The notes under the pieces were generated by a model that was given only the letters and a program-made list of their open reading frames with translations, searched no databases and was not told the DNA's origin. This document shows positions 1 to 7,164 of a stretch of 10,115 nucleotides of DNA, one piece after another; position 1 is the stretch's first letter; every line of letters begins with the position of its first letter. The DNA is from Deltaproteobacteria bacterium. GTDB taxonomy: Bacteria; Desulfobacterota; Binatia; Binatales; Binataceae. Location of the stretch: contig JAJZAG010000121.1 in NCBI GenBank assembly GCA_021799555.1, positions 1 to 10,115 on the forward strand, in the 5' to 3' direction. The translations under genes and the position numbers were made by a program.

Positions 1-207
1 GGGCTGTATGGCGAATTTAGCGCACCCGATGACCGACTCGCCCGCAACGGCCGTTATTTCTCTGTTCGCGTCGGGACGTTCGACGATCCCGAAAAAATCC
101 GGCCCCAGATTCACCAGTTTGTCGAGGAGACGCTCACCTGGTTCGATATCGCCGACGATCTTCCGCGAATTGCCGGAAACACCCTGCCTCATCCAGACCA
201 GAGATAG
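1..207 (+). CDS. GFA-family protein, C-terminal fragment (glutathione-dependent formaldehyde-activating enzyme/CENP-V fold)
   Basis: Reading frame 1 is open from the left edge to a TAG at 205-207 and gives 68 residues with no start inside the window. The piece reads GLYGEFSAPDD, then RYFSVRVGTFDDP, then a stretch ending TWFDIADDLPRIAGN. The order 'S-V-R-V-G-T-x-D-D-P ... W-F-D-I-x-D-D-L-P' is the characteristic end of GFA/CENP-V-type zinc proteins. The zinc-binding cysteines lie in the N-terminal two thirds, which fall outside the window. The family is named after a glutathione-formaldehyde enzyme, but most members have no proven substrate, so no reaction is assigned. The stop is 3 bp from the start of the downstream GNAT gene, so the two are probably co-transcribed. 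Another 67-codon ATG frame at 8-211 overlaps it but shows no family features. Confidence 0.8.
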   Translation, partial: GLYGEFSAPDDRLARNGRYFSVRVGTFDDPEKIRPQIHQFVEETLTWFDIADDLPRIAGNTLPHPDQR

Positions 208-210
208 CTG

Positions 211-744
211 ATGGGCGGAATCACTTTAAGAGAGCTTCTCCGGGAAGAAATCTCTCGGGTCTGGGATATCGATCGAGGTGAAGTGATCGAAAACGTCTAT
301 CACCTTGTAAACGGTACTTTGGTCCTTCGACCGCAGTACGAGGAGATGATCGGATGGCCGTACGGCGAGGCGAAGAAGTACACGCCGATCCTGCTTGACT
401 GCTTCGACAGCGCTGGATGGTTCTATGGCGTATTCGACGAGGGGCTACTGGTTGGCGCGGCGATCCTGGAAGGCAGATTCATTGGCAGTCGCAATGATCG
501 GCTCCAATTGAAATTCCTGCACGTGAGCCGCTCATATCGAGGCCAGGGATTGGGCGCAAAGCTCTTCGAACTCGCCAAGGCGACGGCGCGTGAACGAGGC
601 GCGAGGTGGTTGTACATCTCAGCGACGCCATCCGAAAACACAATCAACTTTTACATGCGCTTGGGCTGTACCATTGCCAGCGAGCCTGATCCGGAATTGT
701 TCTTGCTCGAGCCCGAGGACATTCACTTGGACCTGGAGATCTGA
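211..744 (+). CDS. GNAT-family N-acetyltransferase
   Basis: 177 residues, a normal length for a single-domain GCN5-related acetyltransferase, which moves an acetyl group from acetyl-CoA to an amine. Motif A is clear at residues 100-116 (LKFLHVSRSYRGQGLGA). It has the R-G-Q-G-L-G pyrophosphate-binding loop at 110-115, followed by a helix (AKLFELAKATARERGA) and a beta-strand (WLYISATP). Motif B follows as NTINFYMRLGC, residues 143-153. The region before (GWFYGVFDEGLLVGAAILE, 69-87) matches strands 2-3 of the fold. The substrate cannot be told from sequence. The ATG is 3 bp after the stop of the GFA-family gene, with only a weak GAGA-type ribosome site, which suggests translation coupled to the upstream gene. 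The stop TGA overlaps an ATG (TGATG), but the 67-codon frame that would follow looks non-coding. Confidence 0.88.
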   Translation: MGGITLRELLREEISRVWDIDRGEVIENVYHLVNGTLVLRPQYEEMIGWPYGEAKKYTPILLDCFDSAGWFYGVFDEGLLVGAAILEGRFIGSRNDRLQLKFLHVSRSYRGQGLGAKLFELAKATARERGARWLYISATPSENTINFYMRLGCTIASEPDPELFLLEPEDIHLDLEI

Positions 745-1185
745 TGCGGGTTCATGGGATCGCGCCGATCAGCGACGAATTGGCCTCGACTCCATTTCGA
801 TCGACGCGGGTCAATAACCGTCCAATCGCACGACGCGCTGCGTGGCAACATTCGCGATCAGCGCCGAATAGCAGGGACGGAGTTCGTCGCGATCCGGCCA
901 AACCGGCTACTCACTCCACTGACAGTCAACCAACGGAAGCCGCCTGATTATGCCCGCCCGATCCGCAACATTTGACAATTACTCACAGGCAGTAGCGGCG
1001 GGCGTCTTTAATCAGACGGCCACCGGTCTTCACCAGCCGCTGCTGCAAGCTGGTTAGCGAGCAGTGGTCCATCTCTGTGGGCAGCCCAAGCCGCCGTCAT
1101 ACGTGGTCGAGGTTGTAGTCGATTCCCCCTAAGCTAATCCGCACTTGTACTCATAGTGGAGGATCCTTCTCGAGCACCTGCCGTA
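745..1185. other. Gene-free stretch between GNAT gene and FG-GAP gene
   Basis: 441 bp between the ends of two convergent genes. Short ATG frames at 744-947 and 754-975 are rich in Arg, Ser and Pro, match no family I recognise and overlap each other in different frames, so I do not call them. A TTGACA-like hexamer occurs at 973-978, but no -10 sequence follows at a useful distance. A small imperfect hairpin (CGTCT/AGACG) sits near 1003-1017 with no T tract. I see no convincing terminator for either flanking gene. Confidence 0.5.
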
Positions 1186-3105
1186 CTAGGGACGATTCGC
1201 GGCATAATCGACATATGCTGCGCCGCGGGGGACGTTTTGATCTCCTTGACCATTGTTATATCGGTACGATACGGGAGGATCTTGGGGCACGCCAAAGACT
1301 AAAGTGCCGCCGTCGCGGTTGAGATTGACCGAACTGATGGCGCGGCTGGTTTTGAGCTTGTCGACCTCATTCCACCGGCTCCCATCATTGAAAAACGCCA
1401 CTACCTTCGAACCACCACTGGCCACGATGGAGTTCCCATCAGGGTTGACGGCGACCGAAAAGCCAAACAATCCTGTATCGGCTGACGTTAGGATCATGGT
1501 CTGCGGCCAACTGTTCGCGGTTGCGGCAAAAACGTATGCCGCTCCGGCAACATTATGCGCCTCGGGCGCACCAACGACGATTATGCCGCCATTCCTGCTG
1601 ACGCTTACGCTTGAGCCAAACGCGTCGTGGCTGGTTCCGTCGGAGGCGCTCAGCTTCGCGGCCTGGGCCCAGCCGTTATTGGTGTTGGTAAATACATACG
1701 CCCCGCCCACTCCTGAGCTGGTCTGGTAAGCGGTCGCACCGGCGACGATCGTGTTGCCGTCGTCGCTGATGCTTACTGACTGACCGACCCAAGAGAATGG
1801 TATCGCGTCCGATCCGGTGACAGTACCGGTTCGACTCCAGCCGCCTTGCCCATTAGTATAAATGTAGACCTCGCCGGCCTGTTGCATGCCCGACGCGTTT
1901 CCGACGGCGATCGTATTACCATCACCGCTGATTGCCACACTGCTTGCACCAATGCCTTGGAACTCTGAGGTCTGAGTCCAGCCGCTTTCGGATTTGGCAA
2001 ATACATACACAGTTCCGGGTTCATTTCCTCCCGTACTTCTCACGACTATGGTGCTGCCGTGACGATTTACGCTTACCGCGATTCCAAATTGCCCGCGAGT
2101 TACACCGTCGGAGGCGGTCAACTTCGCAGTCTGGCTCCAGCCCCTCGAAGTGTGGATAAAGACGTAAACTGCGCCCTGAAGGACATTGGATCCTATCTTG
2201 GCACGTGGCGCGCCGGCCACGATGGTGCTGCCGTCGCTGCTGATGCTTACAGAAGAGCCAAATTCGCCGGTAGGATCAGGATCGTTCGCGGGCGCGGTTA
2301 GCTTGGCCGCTTCAATGAACGGGTCTATCACGACGGGATAGCGCGCTCCGGTGTCGTCCACGTGCAGCCGCAGATTTTGGCCGTCCAGTTCCATCCAGGC
2401 CGCCAGTTCGCGTCCACTCGCGTCGCGTGCATTGAGTCCGGAATAATGCAGTACCGTATCGCCGTCGGCATCGCGCAAAGACAAGTTTTTGACTCGCCCA
2501 ACGTCCCTGCCGGTTGAGCCCGCGACCGCCGTCAGATTTCCCCTGATAGCCAGAGCGATCGTCAGGGGCGATGAATGCGGGGCCCCAAGTTTTGGGTTAC
2601 CCGCACCGCTCAACGGCCGCGCGCGTATAGTGAAGCCCTGCTCGAGCCCGGCGATCCCGTTGACATACCATTCCACCAAGGCCCCGTGATGATACTCCAC
2701 CCGATTGCCGTCGCGCCGCGGCTTGGCCGCCCGCACCTTCGTAAGATGGTCGCCGTAGCCCCAGCCCTGAAACGCCAGCCGCCACTGTCCGCCGCCGGCG
2801 TCCACTCGTATCCCGTCCTGCCTGAATTCCGCTCGAAGCACCTGTTGTGGGGGGTTACGAAGCCGTGGCAGGCCGGTTGCCGCCACCCGATAGCGCGCTT
2901 CTTCGCGGCCGAGCGTGGCGGCAACGTCGGCCTGAGCCGCTACGGGCAACCCACAAAGTTGTCGTGCACAGCTTTCGGCGATCCTCGATTGTGGCTGCGA
3001 TGAGGGCTGCACCAGCGATGGCTGGGCGCAGGAGCTTATTCCGCCCGTCAAATTCAATGCCAGAGCCAGACAAATCGCTAGAATCAACTTTGCTAAACTC
3101 TTCAA
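1186..3105 (-). CDS. Exported FG-GAP repeat beta-propeller protein
   Basis: 639 residues. Residues 1-27 form a signal peptide: a Lys-containing n-region, the hydrophobic core LILAICLALALNL, then GGISSCAQ. Residues about 65-265 form the N-terminal domain often seen with this repeat type (RLRNP..., WGYGD 115-119, VEYHHGALVEWYVNG 136-150, LEQGFT, ending ARYPVVIDPF). Residues about 265-639 contain seven repeats of about 45-60 residues on the FG-GAP plan 'FG-x-S-V-S-x-S-x-D-G-x-T-I-V-x-G-A ... G-A-V-Y-V-F ... G-W-x-Q-T-A-K-L'. Their cores lie near 282, 340, 389, 441, 497, 547 and 590. Seven units fit a closed seven-bladed propeller, and the last two blades are degenerate. The start is TTG, because a TAA lies directly before it in frame. 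GAGG at 3117-3120 is a modest ribosome site. The protein is probably a cell-surface or periplasmic binding protein with unknown ligand. It appears to be transcribed alone. Confidence 0.85.
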   Translation of the reverse strand: MKSLAKLILAICLALALNLTGGISSCAQPSLVQPSSQPQSRIAESCARQLCGLPVAAQADVAATLGREEARYRVAATGLPRLRNPPQQVLRAEFRQDGIRVDAGGGQWRLAFQGWGYGDHLTKVRAAKPRRDGNRVEYHHGALVEWYVNGIAGLEQGFTIRARPLSGAGNPKLGAPHSSPLTIALAIRGNLTAVAGSTGRDVGRVKNLSLRDADGDTVLHYSGLNARDASGRELAAWMELDGQNLRLHVDDTGARYPVVIDPFIEAAKLTAPANDPDPTGEFGSSVSISSDGSTIVAGAPRAKIGSNVLQGAVYVFIHTSRGWSQTAKLTASDGVTRGQFGIAVSVNRHGSTIVVRSTGGNEPGTVYVFAKSESGWTQTSEFQGIGASSVAISGDGNTIAVGNASGMQQAGEVYIYTNGQGGWSRTGTVTGSDAIPFSWVGQSVSISDDGNTIVAGATAYQTSSGVGGAYVFTNTNNGWAQAAKLSASDGTSHDAFGSSVSVSRNGGIIVVGAPEAHNVAGAAYVFAATANSWPQTMILTSADTGLFGFSVAVNPDGNSIVASGGSKVVAFFNDGSRWNEVDKLKTSRAISSVNLNRDGGTLVFGVPQDPPVSYRYNNGQGDQNVPRGAAYVDYAANRP

Positions 3106-3479
3106 TTAGCTCGCATCCTCATTTGCCTCGCAATTTTGGCGCTCAGGATCGCATAACCACCATTCCGCCGCAAGCACTATGCCCAAGTTGTGTCTTGCCC
3201 ATCATGGGTATCGCCCGCATCTAATGGTTCTTGCGAGCATATAAGCATATAAGCGATCACAGGCGACGCCCCCGGGAGCCGCGAGGCATAGGCGTTAACC
3301 TAAGATCTGTGCTTTCCAGAGATCGCGAAGCCTGACGGGCTGCAGCTTGCGCCTCCTCTGGCCTTCGTCGAGTACCTGCAAAAGTTCGCCGCGCTTAGTC
3401 ACGTTGAACAGCGCGTGCAATCCCGGTGAAAGACATAGCGCCTGACGCAACCAATGCATGAGAACTGAGGTCCAGCGCC
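3106..3479. other. Gene-free stretch upstream of FG-GAP gene
   Basis: 374 bp without a gene I can support. It should hold the promoter of the minus-strand FG-GAP gene. The AT-rich tandem octamer at 3237-3254 and a short palindrome, CCCAT-C-ATGGG at 3198-3208 (about 95 bp before the TTG start), are the only structured elements. A 147-codon minus frame (3295-3738) lies partly here, but it is antisense to the GFA-like remnant and is compositionally odd, so it is not called. Confidence 0.5.
3237..3254. repeat. Tandem octamer GCATATAA x2
   Basis: Two head-to-tail copies of GCATATAA followed by GC, the most AT-rich point in a GC-rich spacer about 130 bp upstream of the FG-GAP start codon. On the minus strand it reads TTATATGC twice, which could supply a -10 element. 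I see no good -35 hexamer 16-18 bp further upstream, so a promoter role is only a possibility. Confidence 0.35.
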
Positions 3480-3723
3480 ATGATGGATGGACCATTCGCG
3501 GGAGGTTGTACGTGCTGCGCGATTCGGTTCGAGATCGATCGGATTTTCGACGTGATTTACTGCCGCCGCAATCAGTGCCGCCGCAGCAGTGGCGCTCCAG
3601 TGCTCGTTTGGGCTCAAGTTGCCAGCGATGCGTTCCGCCTTTTCGATCACCGCAACTCGGCCTCATCTCTCGTCCGCCTGGCGTGACAATACGCAATCTT
3701 GTCCGACAAAACGCAGTCCTCGG
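3480..3723 (+). pseudogene. Decayed GFA-family gene (frameshifted remnant)
   Basis: An ATG at 3480, with GAGGT about 10 bp upstream, opens a 68-codon frame: GGCTCCAIRFEID, then VIYCRRNQCRRSSGAP, then VWAQVASDAFRLF. This is the N-terminal zinc region of the GFA/CENP-V fold, usually 'GGCxCGAIRFE ... YCHCxxCRxxSGAP ... W'. The first CxC pair is kept (C-T-C). The second motif has lost its middle cysteine, reading C-R-R-N-Q-C in place of C-H-C-x-x-C. The frame stops at 3686. The expected continuation ('SS-A-W ... C-P-T-C-G') appears in a different frame of the plus strand as SSAWRDNTQSCPTKRS, so a frameshift near 3630-3650 is likely, and the CxxC partner cysteine is replaced by Lys. Too little remains for a working enzyme. 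It ends against the tail of the receptor gene. A related C-terminal fragment lies at 1-207. Confidence 0.6.
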
Positions 3724-3744
3724 ACAACAGAGATTCACAAACTT

Positions 3745-6120
3745 TCATATCGACGGGAGCGGTATAGTCAGCGCGTCATAGACTGTGATTCTTGGCCCGT
3801 ACGCCGCCTGAAAGACTCCGATCCCGCTCGCGGGCCGAATCAGGTTGGTGCGGTCGAATATGTTCAGGAGAATGATGCGATTAGTAAACTTGCCGATTCC
3901 GGGAAGCGTGAAGTCCCGGGCTGCGCTTAGATTGATCTGCCATACGTCTGGAAGCGGCGTCTGGTTGGCGAAGCCTCCGCGCAATCCGCTGCTGAACAGG
4001 CCATCACAGGTGAACTGGTAGTCGTTCCATCGATAGGCGAGCCCGCCGGAAGCGCCAACCAGAGGCGTGTGATCGAGCACGAAATAGTGCCGGTCGATGT
4101 AGGACAGTTCGCCGGGCGGAAAGTTGTACTGCCCGGAGGCAACGCCGATGTCTTCTTCCCGCGCGACGAAAAGATTGAGGCGAGCCGAGAGATTTTCAAC
4201 ATTATAAGTCAACGAGTTTTCGGTTCCTCCACCGTAACCCCGAACGTAGTTGAATGGCACGTCGATCGGCACGAAGCCGAATTGGCCTTCGTCGAGGTAG
4301 TGGCGGTCGATTCGGAAATAGTTATCCTGGGCGAACACCAAGCGGGGCGAAAAATGATGCGTAAAGCCAACGTCCCAGGTGTAATCGGTCTCGGCGAAGG
4401 GCGAAGCGTTGCCGGCCGGACTCGTTCCGATTGCTCCCGTCGTACCCTTAAAGAGCCGGAAAATGTCAGGCGATACGTTCTGAAAATTGGGCACCTGAAA
4501 GTTGCGGGCGAAGCCTGCGTGCGCCAATGTGTCGGGACGCAGCTTATAGACGAAGTTTATCGTCGGACTGAATTGGCTGTCGTTAGTGAAGCCGGTCACG
4601 CGATCCCACCGCGAGCCGAAGTTGACGCTTAGTCGGTCGGTAAGCTGCCAAGTGTCTTCGAGATAAACCCCATAGACGAGATTAAGCTCGTTCAGGTTGG
4701 CGCTCACAGAGATCGGCGTAATGGTCGGCTGGCCGCTTACGATCGGGAACACCTGCGAGGTCTGGTCGGATTCGACACCATATTCGCCGAGATAGAAACC
4801 TGCGCGCAGCGAGTGCGGTCCAATTCGGCGGGTGAGATCGCCTTCCAGCGTGTTCGAGAGGTCGCTGGTAAAGACATTCGACGATACTCCCTGGTAAATG
4901 AGCTCGGCGGTTGGATCCGGGTAGAAGGTTTCGGCGTTGTAATGCGCCGAATACGCCAGTTGATAGTCCCACTCCGTGCCTATCGCGCCGCTCAGGGCCA
5001 GCACGCCGCAATAATCCTGTTGGTTCAAGCCGGAGTTGATGTCGCTCGACGGAAAAAACGCCGGGTTGACGTGATCGAGCCGGTATTCCGGGGGCAGATT
5101 AGGTCGGTTGGGAAATTGATTGAAGGCTAGAGTCATTCCGGAGATCAGGCTCAGCTTTGCGTTTGGACCCAGCGTGTAGGTCAAATAAGCGAATCCCTGT
5201 CCCTGGGTAACGGCGTCATGGATCGGGTCGGGCGCCGGAACCGCCGAGCTGAAGCCAAGATTGGACTGAGTGAAAGTGCCGGTAAGGTAATAGCCAAGGT
5301 TGCCGTCGCAGCCGGCGATCTGGAAGTTCCCCTGGGCCGTGTCGCGCTGCCCACCGATGATCGTCGCGTCATTCCTGCTGTTCCCGTCGCATCCGCTTTT
5401 GGTGCGGATATCGATCACGCCCGAGGTGCGATAGCCGTAGCGCGCGGGCAACACCCCATCCATCAGGCTGACGCTCTGCACGAAGTACGAGTTCAGCAGT
5501 TGAGTGAAGGTAGGATCGGTATTCAAATCGAGCGGCAGCATAATGCCATTCATCTGGTACTGGATACCCATGTGCTCGCCGCGAATGTGTATCTCCTGGT
5601 TCTGATCGAGCGCCACGCCCGGCATCTGCAGCAGCACGTCGTTGAGGGGCGTGGCCTCACCTTCGGGCAGATTGGAAATGTCTTTCGCCGTCAGCGTGTA
5701 CCTACTGGTACCGGAAGTGGAAAGGCCGTTCTGCGCACGAAGACGATTCGCAGTTACGGGCAGAACCAGCGCCGTAATCGATTTGAGCGTAATATTGATG
5801 GGCGCCGGTTTGCGTTGCGGCAGTGTCACGGTCGCGCTTGCGGGCGCGAATGCCGCGCTTGAGGCGATGATCAGATAAGTTCCGAACCTCAGTCCCTTAA
5901 AGCGAAACAGACCCCGCCGATCGGTCCGGGTTTTGACAACGCCTGTTGCGGCAGCGGACTTCAGCGTGACCGTCGCGCCGCTAATCGGACGACCCAGCGC
6001 GTCCCTAATGACTCCGGATACAATACTAACTGAGGCGGCGTTCTGCGCGCCGAATGCTGTTGAACAGAAAAGGATGACCGCCAGCAGGACTGAGAGAATC
6101 CGACAGGGACTGAAAACCAT
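3745..6120 (-). CDS. TonB-dependent outer-membrane receptor with N-terminal carboxypeptidase-regulatory-like domain
   Basis: 791 residues. The signal peptide is 1-25 (core ILSVLLAVILFCSTAFGA). Residues about 32-113 form a carboxypeptidase-D regulatory-like beta-sandwich (SGVIRDALGRPISGATVTL; DRRGLFRFKGLRFGTY). The plug domain is about 140-242, with LPEGEATPLNDVLLQMPGV, IHIRGEHMGIQYQMNG (177-192) and the end motif GVIDIRTKSG. The rest is a beta-barrel rich in alternating aromatic strands. Such proteins import a scarce ligand across the outer membrane using TonB energy. The ligand cannot be named, and no TonB, ExbB or siderophore gene is adjacent. The ATG has a strong ribosome site (AGGAGG at 6126-6131, 5-bp spacing). 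The chain ends YDALTIPLPSI, without the terminal aromatic residue usual for barrel proteins. No Fur-type operator was recognised upstream. It appears monocistronic. Confidence 0.92.
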   Translation of the reverse strand: MVFSPCRILSVLLAVILFCSTAFGAQNAASVSIVSGVIRDALGRPISGATVTLKSAAATGVVKTRTDRRGLFRFKGLRFGTYLIIASSAAFAPASATVTLPQRKPAPINITLKSITALVLPVTANRLRAQNGLSTSGTSRYTLTAKDISNLPEGEATPLNDVLLQMPGVALDQNQEIHIRGEHMGIQYQMNGIMLPLDLNTDPTFTQLLNSYFVQSVSLMDGVLPARYGYRTSGVIDIRTKSGCDGNSRNDATIIGGQRDTAQGNFQIAGCDGNLGYYLTGTFTQSNLGFSSAVPAPDPIHDAVTQGQGFAYLTYTLGPNAKLSLISGMTLAFNQFPNRPNLPPEYRLDHVNPAFFPSSDINSGLNQQDYCGVLALSGAIGTEWDYQLAYSAHYNAETFYPDPTAELIYQGVSSNVFTSDLSNTLEGDLTRRIGPHSLRAGFYLGEYGVESDQTSQVFPIVSGQPTITPISVSANLNELNLVYGVYLEDTWQLTDRLSVNFGSRWDRVTGFTNDSQFSPTINFVYKLRPDTLAHAGFARNFQVPNFQNVSPDIFRLFKGTTGAIGTSPAGNASPFAETDYTWDVGFTHHFSPRLVFAQDNYFRIDRHYLDEGQFGFVPIDVPFNYVRGYGGGTENSLTYNVENLSARLNLFVAREEDIGVASGQYNFPPGELSYIDRHYFVLDHTPLVGASGGLAYRWNDYQFTCDGLFSSGLRGGFANQTPLPDVWQINLSAARDFTLPGIGKFTNRIILLNIFDRTNLIRPASGIGVFQAAYGPRITVYDALTIPLPSI

Positions 6121-6366
6121 TCGCGCCTCCTCGCAACGCGGAGGTCGAATTCGAGTGAAGTCCGCGCCCGGCGCCCTACGGCTGGCTCAACGCCTGCCGC
6201 CATCGGTGACGCGAGTGGCTTTCGAGAATGCAGTTACCGACTGACGCTTCGAAAGTCAAGGTTGTTGCGATGCGCTACACGGTGCCGGTCTGACAAGAAC
6301 GGAGCGACCCGAGCCCTGAGTGACGGCGTGAACCGCTTCAACGACCGGCTAAAGATCGGCGAATTG

Positions 6367-6483
6367 CTACGCGGCTTGCGGGATTTTCAGCGAGACGGTC
6401 GTCGAGATTCCTGGACGGTCGATCGTGACGCCGCGAATTTGGCCGGCGCGCCGCATCGCGTGCTGATTGCGCGTGATCACGAT
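6367..6483 (-). repeat. smc 3'-end duplicate, copy 1
   Basis: On the minus strand this encodes IVITRNQHAMRRAGQIRG, then VTIDRPGISTTVSLKIPQAA and a TAG stop at 6369-6367. It is an in-frame copy of the last 38 codons of the smc gene at 8668-8784 (28 of 38 residues identical). By hand count, 101 of 117 bases match with no gap, so the tail including the stop codon has been duplicated without the rest of the gene. It shares a 52-bp perfect match with copy 2 (6414-6465 and 7212-7263). It begins just beyond the stop of brnA. A short weaker resemblance (G-L-K versus E-L-K) may continue into brnA but is not convincing at DNA level. It has no start and is not expected to be expressed as protein. Confidence 0.88.
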
Positions 6484-6500
6484 ATACGTCCAAGGATATT

Positions 6501-6785
6501 TCAGACCGCTCGAGATACCTTCGCAGCGGACGAGAATCGGCTCGCCGCTTTAATTTCCCGCCGGATCGCATCGCGCACGAGCCTTTCGATGCGCACGCCG
6601 CGGATGTATTCGCGCAACGCGTCGTTGATCAAGGTCTGGTAATTGCCGCCTCCGGCGCGATCCACCGTGGCCAGAAAGTGCTCGATGATGTCGTTGTCGA
6701 GACGAATCGTGATCCTTGTCTTTCCGGGAGTCCGGGGCACGACCGGACCGCGACGGGCATTGCTGAAGTCGTATTGCCTTTTCAT
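6501..6785 (-). CDS. brnA: BrnA-family antitoxin
   Basis: 94 residues. It begins MKRQYDFSNARRGPVVP, the typical BrnA opening. Residues 22-61 form a ribbon-helix-helix DNA-binding domain: strand KTRITIRLD, helix NDIIEHFLATVDRAG, then NYQTLINDALREYI. BrnA binds and neutralises the BrnT ribonuclease, and in characterised systems the pair represses its own promoter. Its ATG overlaps the BrnT stop by 4 bp (ATGA), so the toxin comes first, as in known brnTA operons. The tail after the domain (residues 62-94, Arg-rich, then AASRFSSAAKVSRAV) is longer than the core fold needs. It ends just before the smc-tail duplicate, so its last residues may have been set by that junction. Confidence 0.9.
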   Translation of the reverse strand: MKRQYDFSNARRGPVVPRTPGKTRITIRLDNDIIEHFLATVDRAGGGNYQTLINDALREYIRGVRIERLVRDAIRREIKAASRFSSAAKVSRAV

Positions 6786-7060
6786 CCGTGTTCTCTCTCG
6801 TACTGCGATTGCTCTCGACGCGTGGCCGTACGGGCCGAAATGATTCTGATGCGATCGCCGCGAGCCGTGTAGATGACGACTAGAATCCTTCCAAGCGACC
6901 CCATGCCGATCGCTACGAAGCGATCCTCATCCGGATCGTCGTCCGGTATCGTCAGCATCGCATCGTCGTCGAATACGGTTACCGCTTCGGCGAACCGAAC
7001 CGCATGCTTCCGCAGGTTGCTCGCCGCCTTATCCGGGTCCCACTCAAACTCCACAGCCAT
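6782..7060 (-). CDS. brnT: BrnT-family ribonuclease toxin
   Basis: 92 residues starting MAVEFEWDPDKAASNLRKHA, the standard BrnT opening (W-D-x-x-K-x-x-x-N-x-x-K-H). It continues with VRFAEAVTVF (21-30), DEDRFVAIGMGSLGRILVVIYTAR (44-67) and IRIISARTATRREQSQYE (71-88). The last holds the conserved R-x-I-S-A-R ... E ... Y segment of this RelE-like fold. BrnT cuts RNA and stops growth until bound by BrnA. The frame is open further upstream to 7273, but that extension is an out-of-frame reading of the smc-tail duplicate. The ATG at 7060 gives the family's normal length, so I chose it. The ribosome site is weak (a GGCGGG run touching the ATG). All expected core residues look intact, so the module is probably functional. 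Confidence 0.9.
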   Translation of the reverse strand: MAVEFEWDPDKAASNLRKHAVRFAEAVTVFDDDAMLTIPDDDPDEDRFVAIGMGSLGRILVVIYTARGDRIRIISARTATRREQSQYEREHG

Positions 7061-7074
7061 CCCGCCTGTGCATA

Positions 7075-7103
7075 TTTGTACATCGGAATCGGCGTCACGT
7101 CCA
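7075..7103 (-). promoter_or_regulatory. Candidate brnTA promoter
   Basis: On the minus strand, TGGACG (7103-7098) and TACAAA (7080-7075) are 17 bp apart, each matching 4 of 6 consensus bases. Transcription would start within about 10 bp of the brnT ATG, giving a very short leader, which agrees with the weak ribosome site. It lies immediately downstream of the perfect inverted repeat at 7111-7139. Confidence 0.35.
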
Positions 7104-7110
7104 TCGCCAT

Positions 7111-7139
7111 GCGCATCGCCGGGAAATACGGCGATGCGC
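7111..7139. promoter_or_regulatory. Perfect 11-bp inverted repeat upstream of brnT (candidate BrnA operator)
   Basis: GCGCATCGCCG at 7111-7121 and its exact reverse complement at 7129-7139 are separated by 7 bases (GGAAATA). It sits 51 bp before the brnT ATG and just upstream of the candidate -35. There is no T tract on either strand, so an intrinsic terminator is unlikely. Ribbon-helix-helix antitoxins such as BrnA bind inverted repeats in their own promoters, so an operator is the natural reading. This is inference from position and symmetry. Confidence 0.5.
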
Positions 7140-7164
7140 GCGCTCGGTCCGTCGTGGCGGATCG

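Noticed and set aside
8..211. 67-codon ATG frame at the left edge
   Set aside because: It overlaps the GFA-family C-terminal frame, is Ser/Pro/Arg-rich and shows no family motif; the other frame carries clear protein similarity.
767..869. Near-repeat GATCAGCGACGAAT (767-780) and GATCAGCGCCGAAT (856-869)
   Set aside because: 13 of 14 bases match but the unit is short and GC-biased, with no symmetry or context; chance is adequate.
744..975. Two short frames after the GNAT gene (744-947 and 754-975), one overlapping the GNAT stop as TGATG
   Set aside because: Composition looks like non-coding GC-rich DNA, the frames overlap each other, and no motif is recognisable. The stop/start overlap alone is weak evidence.
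973..1017. TTGACA-like hexamer and small hairpin in the GNAT/FG-GAP spacer
   Set aside because: No -10 at a suitable distance, no T tract after the imperfect stem, and both flanking genes end here, so neither promoter nor terminator is supported.
3311..3430. Plus-strand 40-codon frame reading FPEIAKPDGLQLAPPL
   Set aside because: Bounded by stops, no start codon, no recognised family; could be a relic but cannot be supported.
3295..3738. 147-codon minus-strand frame
   Set aside because: It is antisense to the GFA-like remnant, with Cys/Arg-rich composition typical of a shadow frame and no ribosome site.
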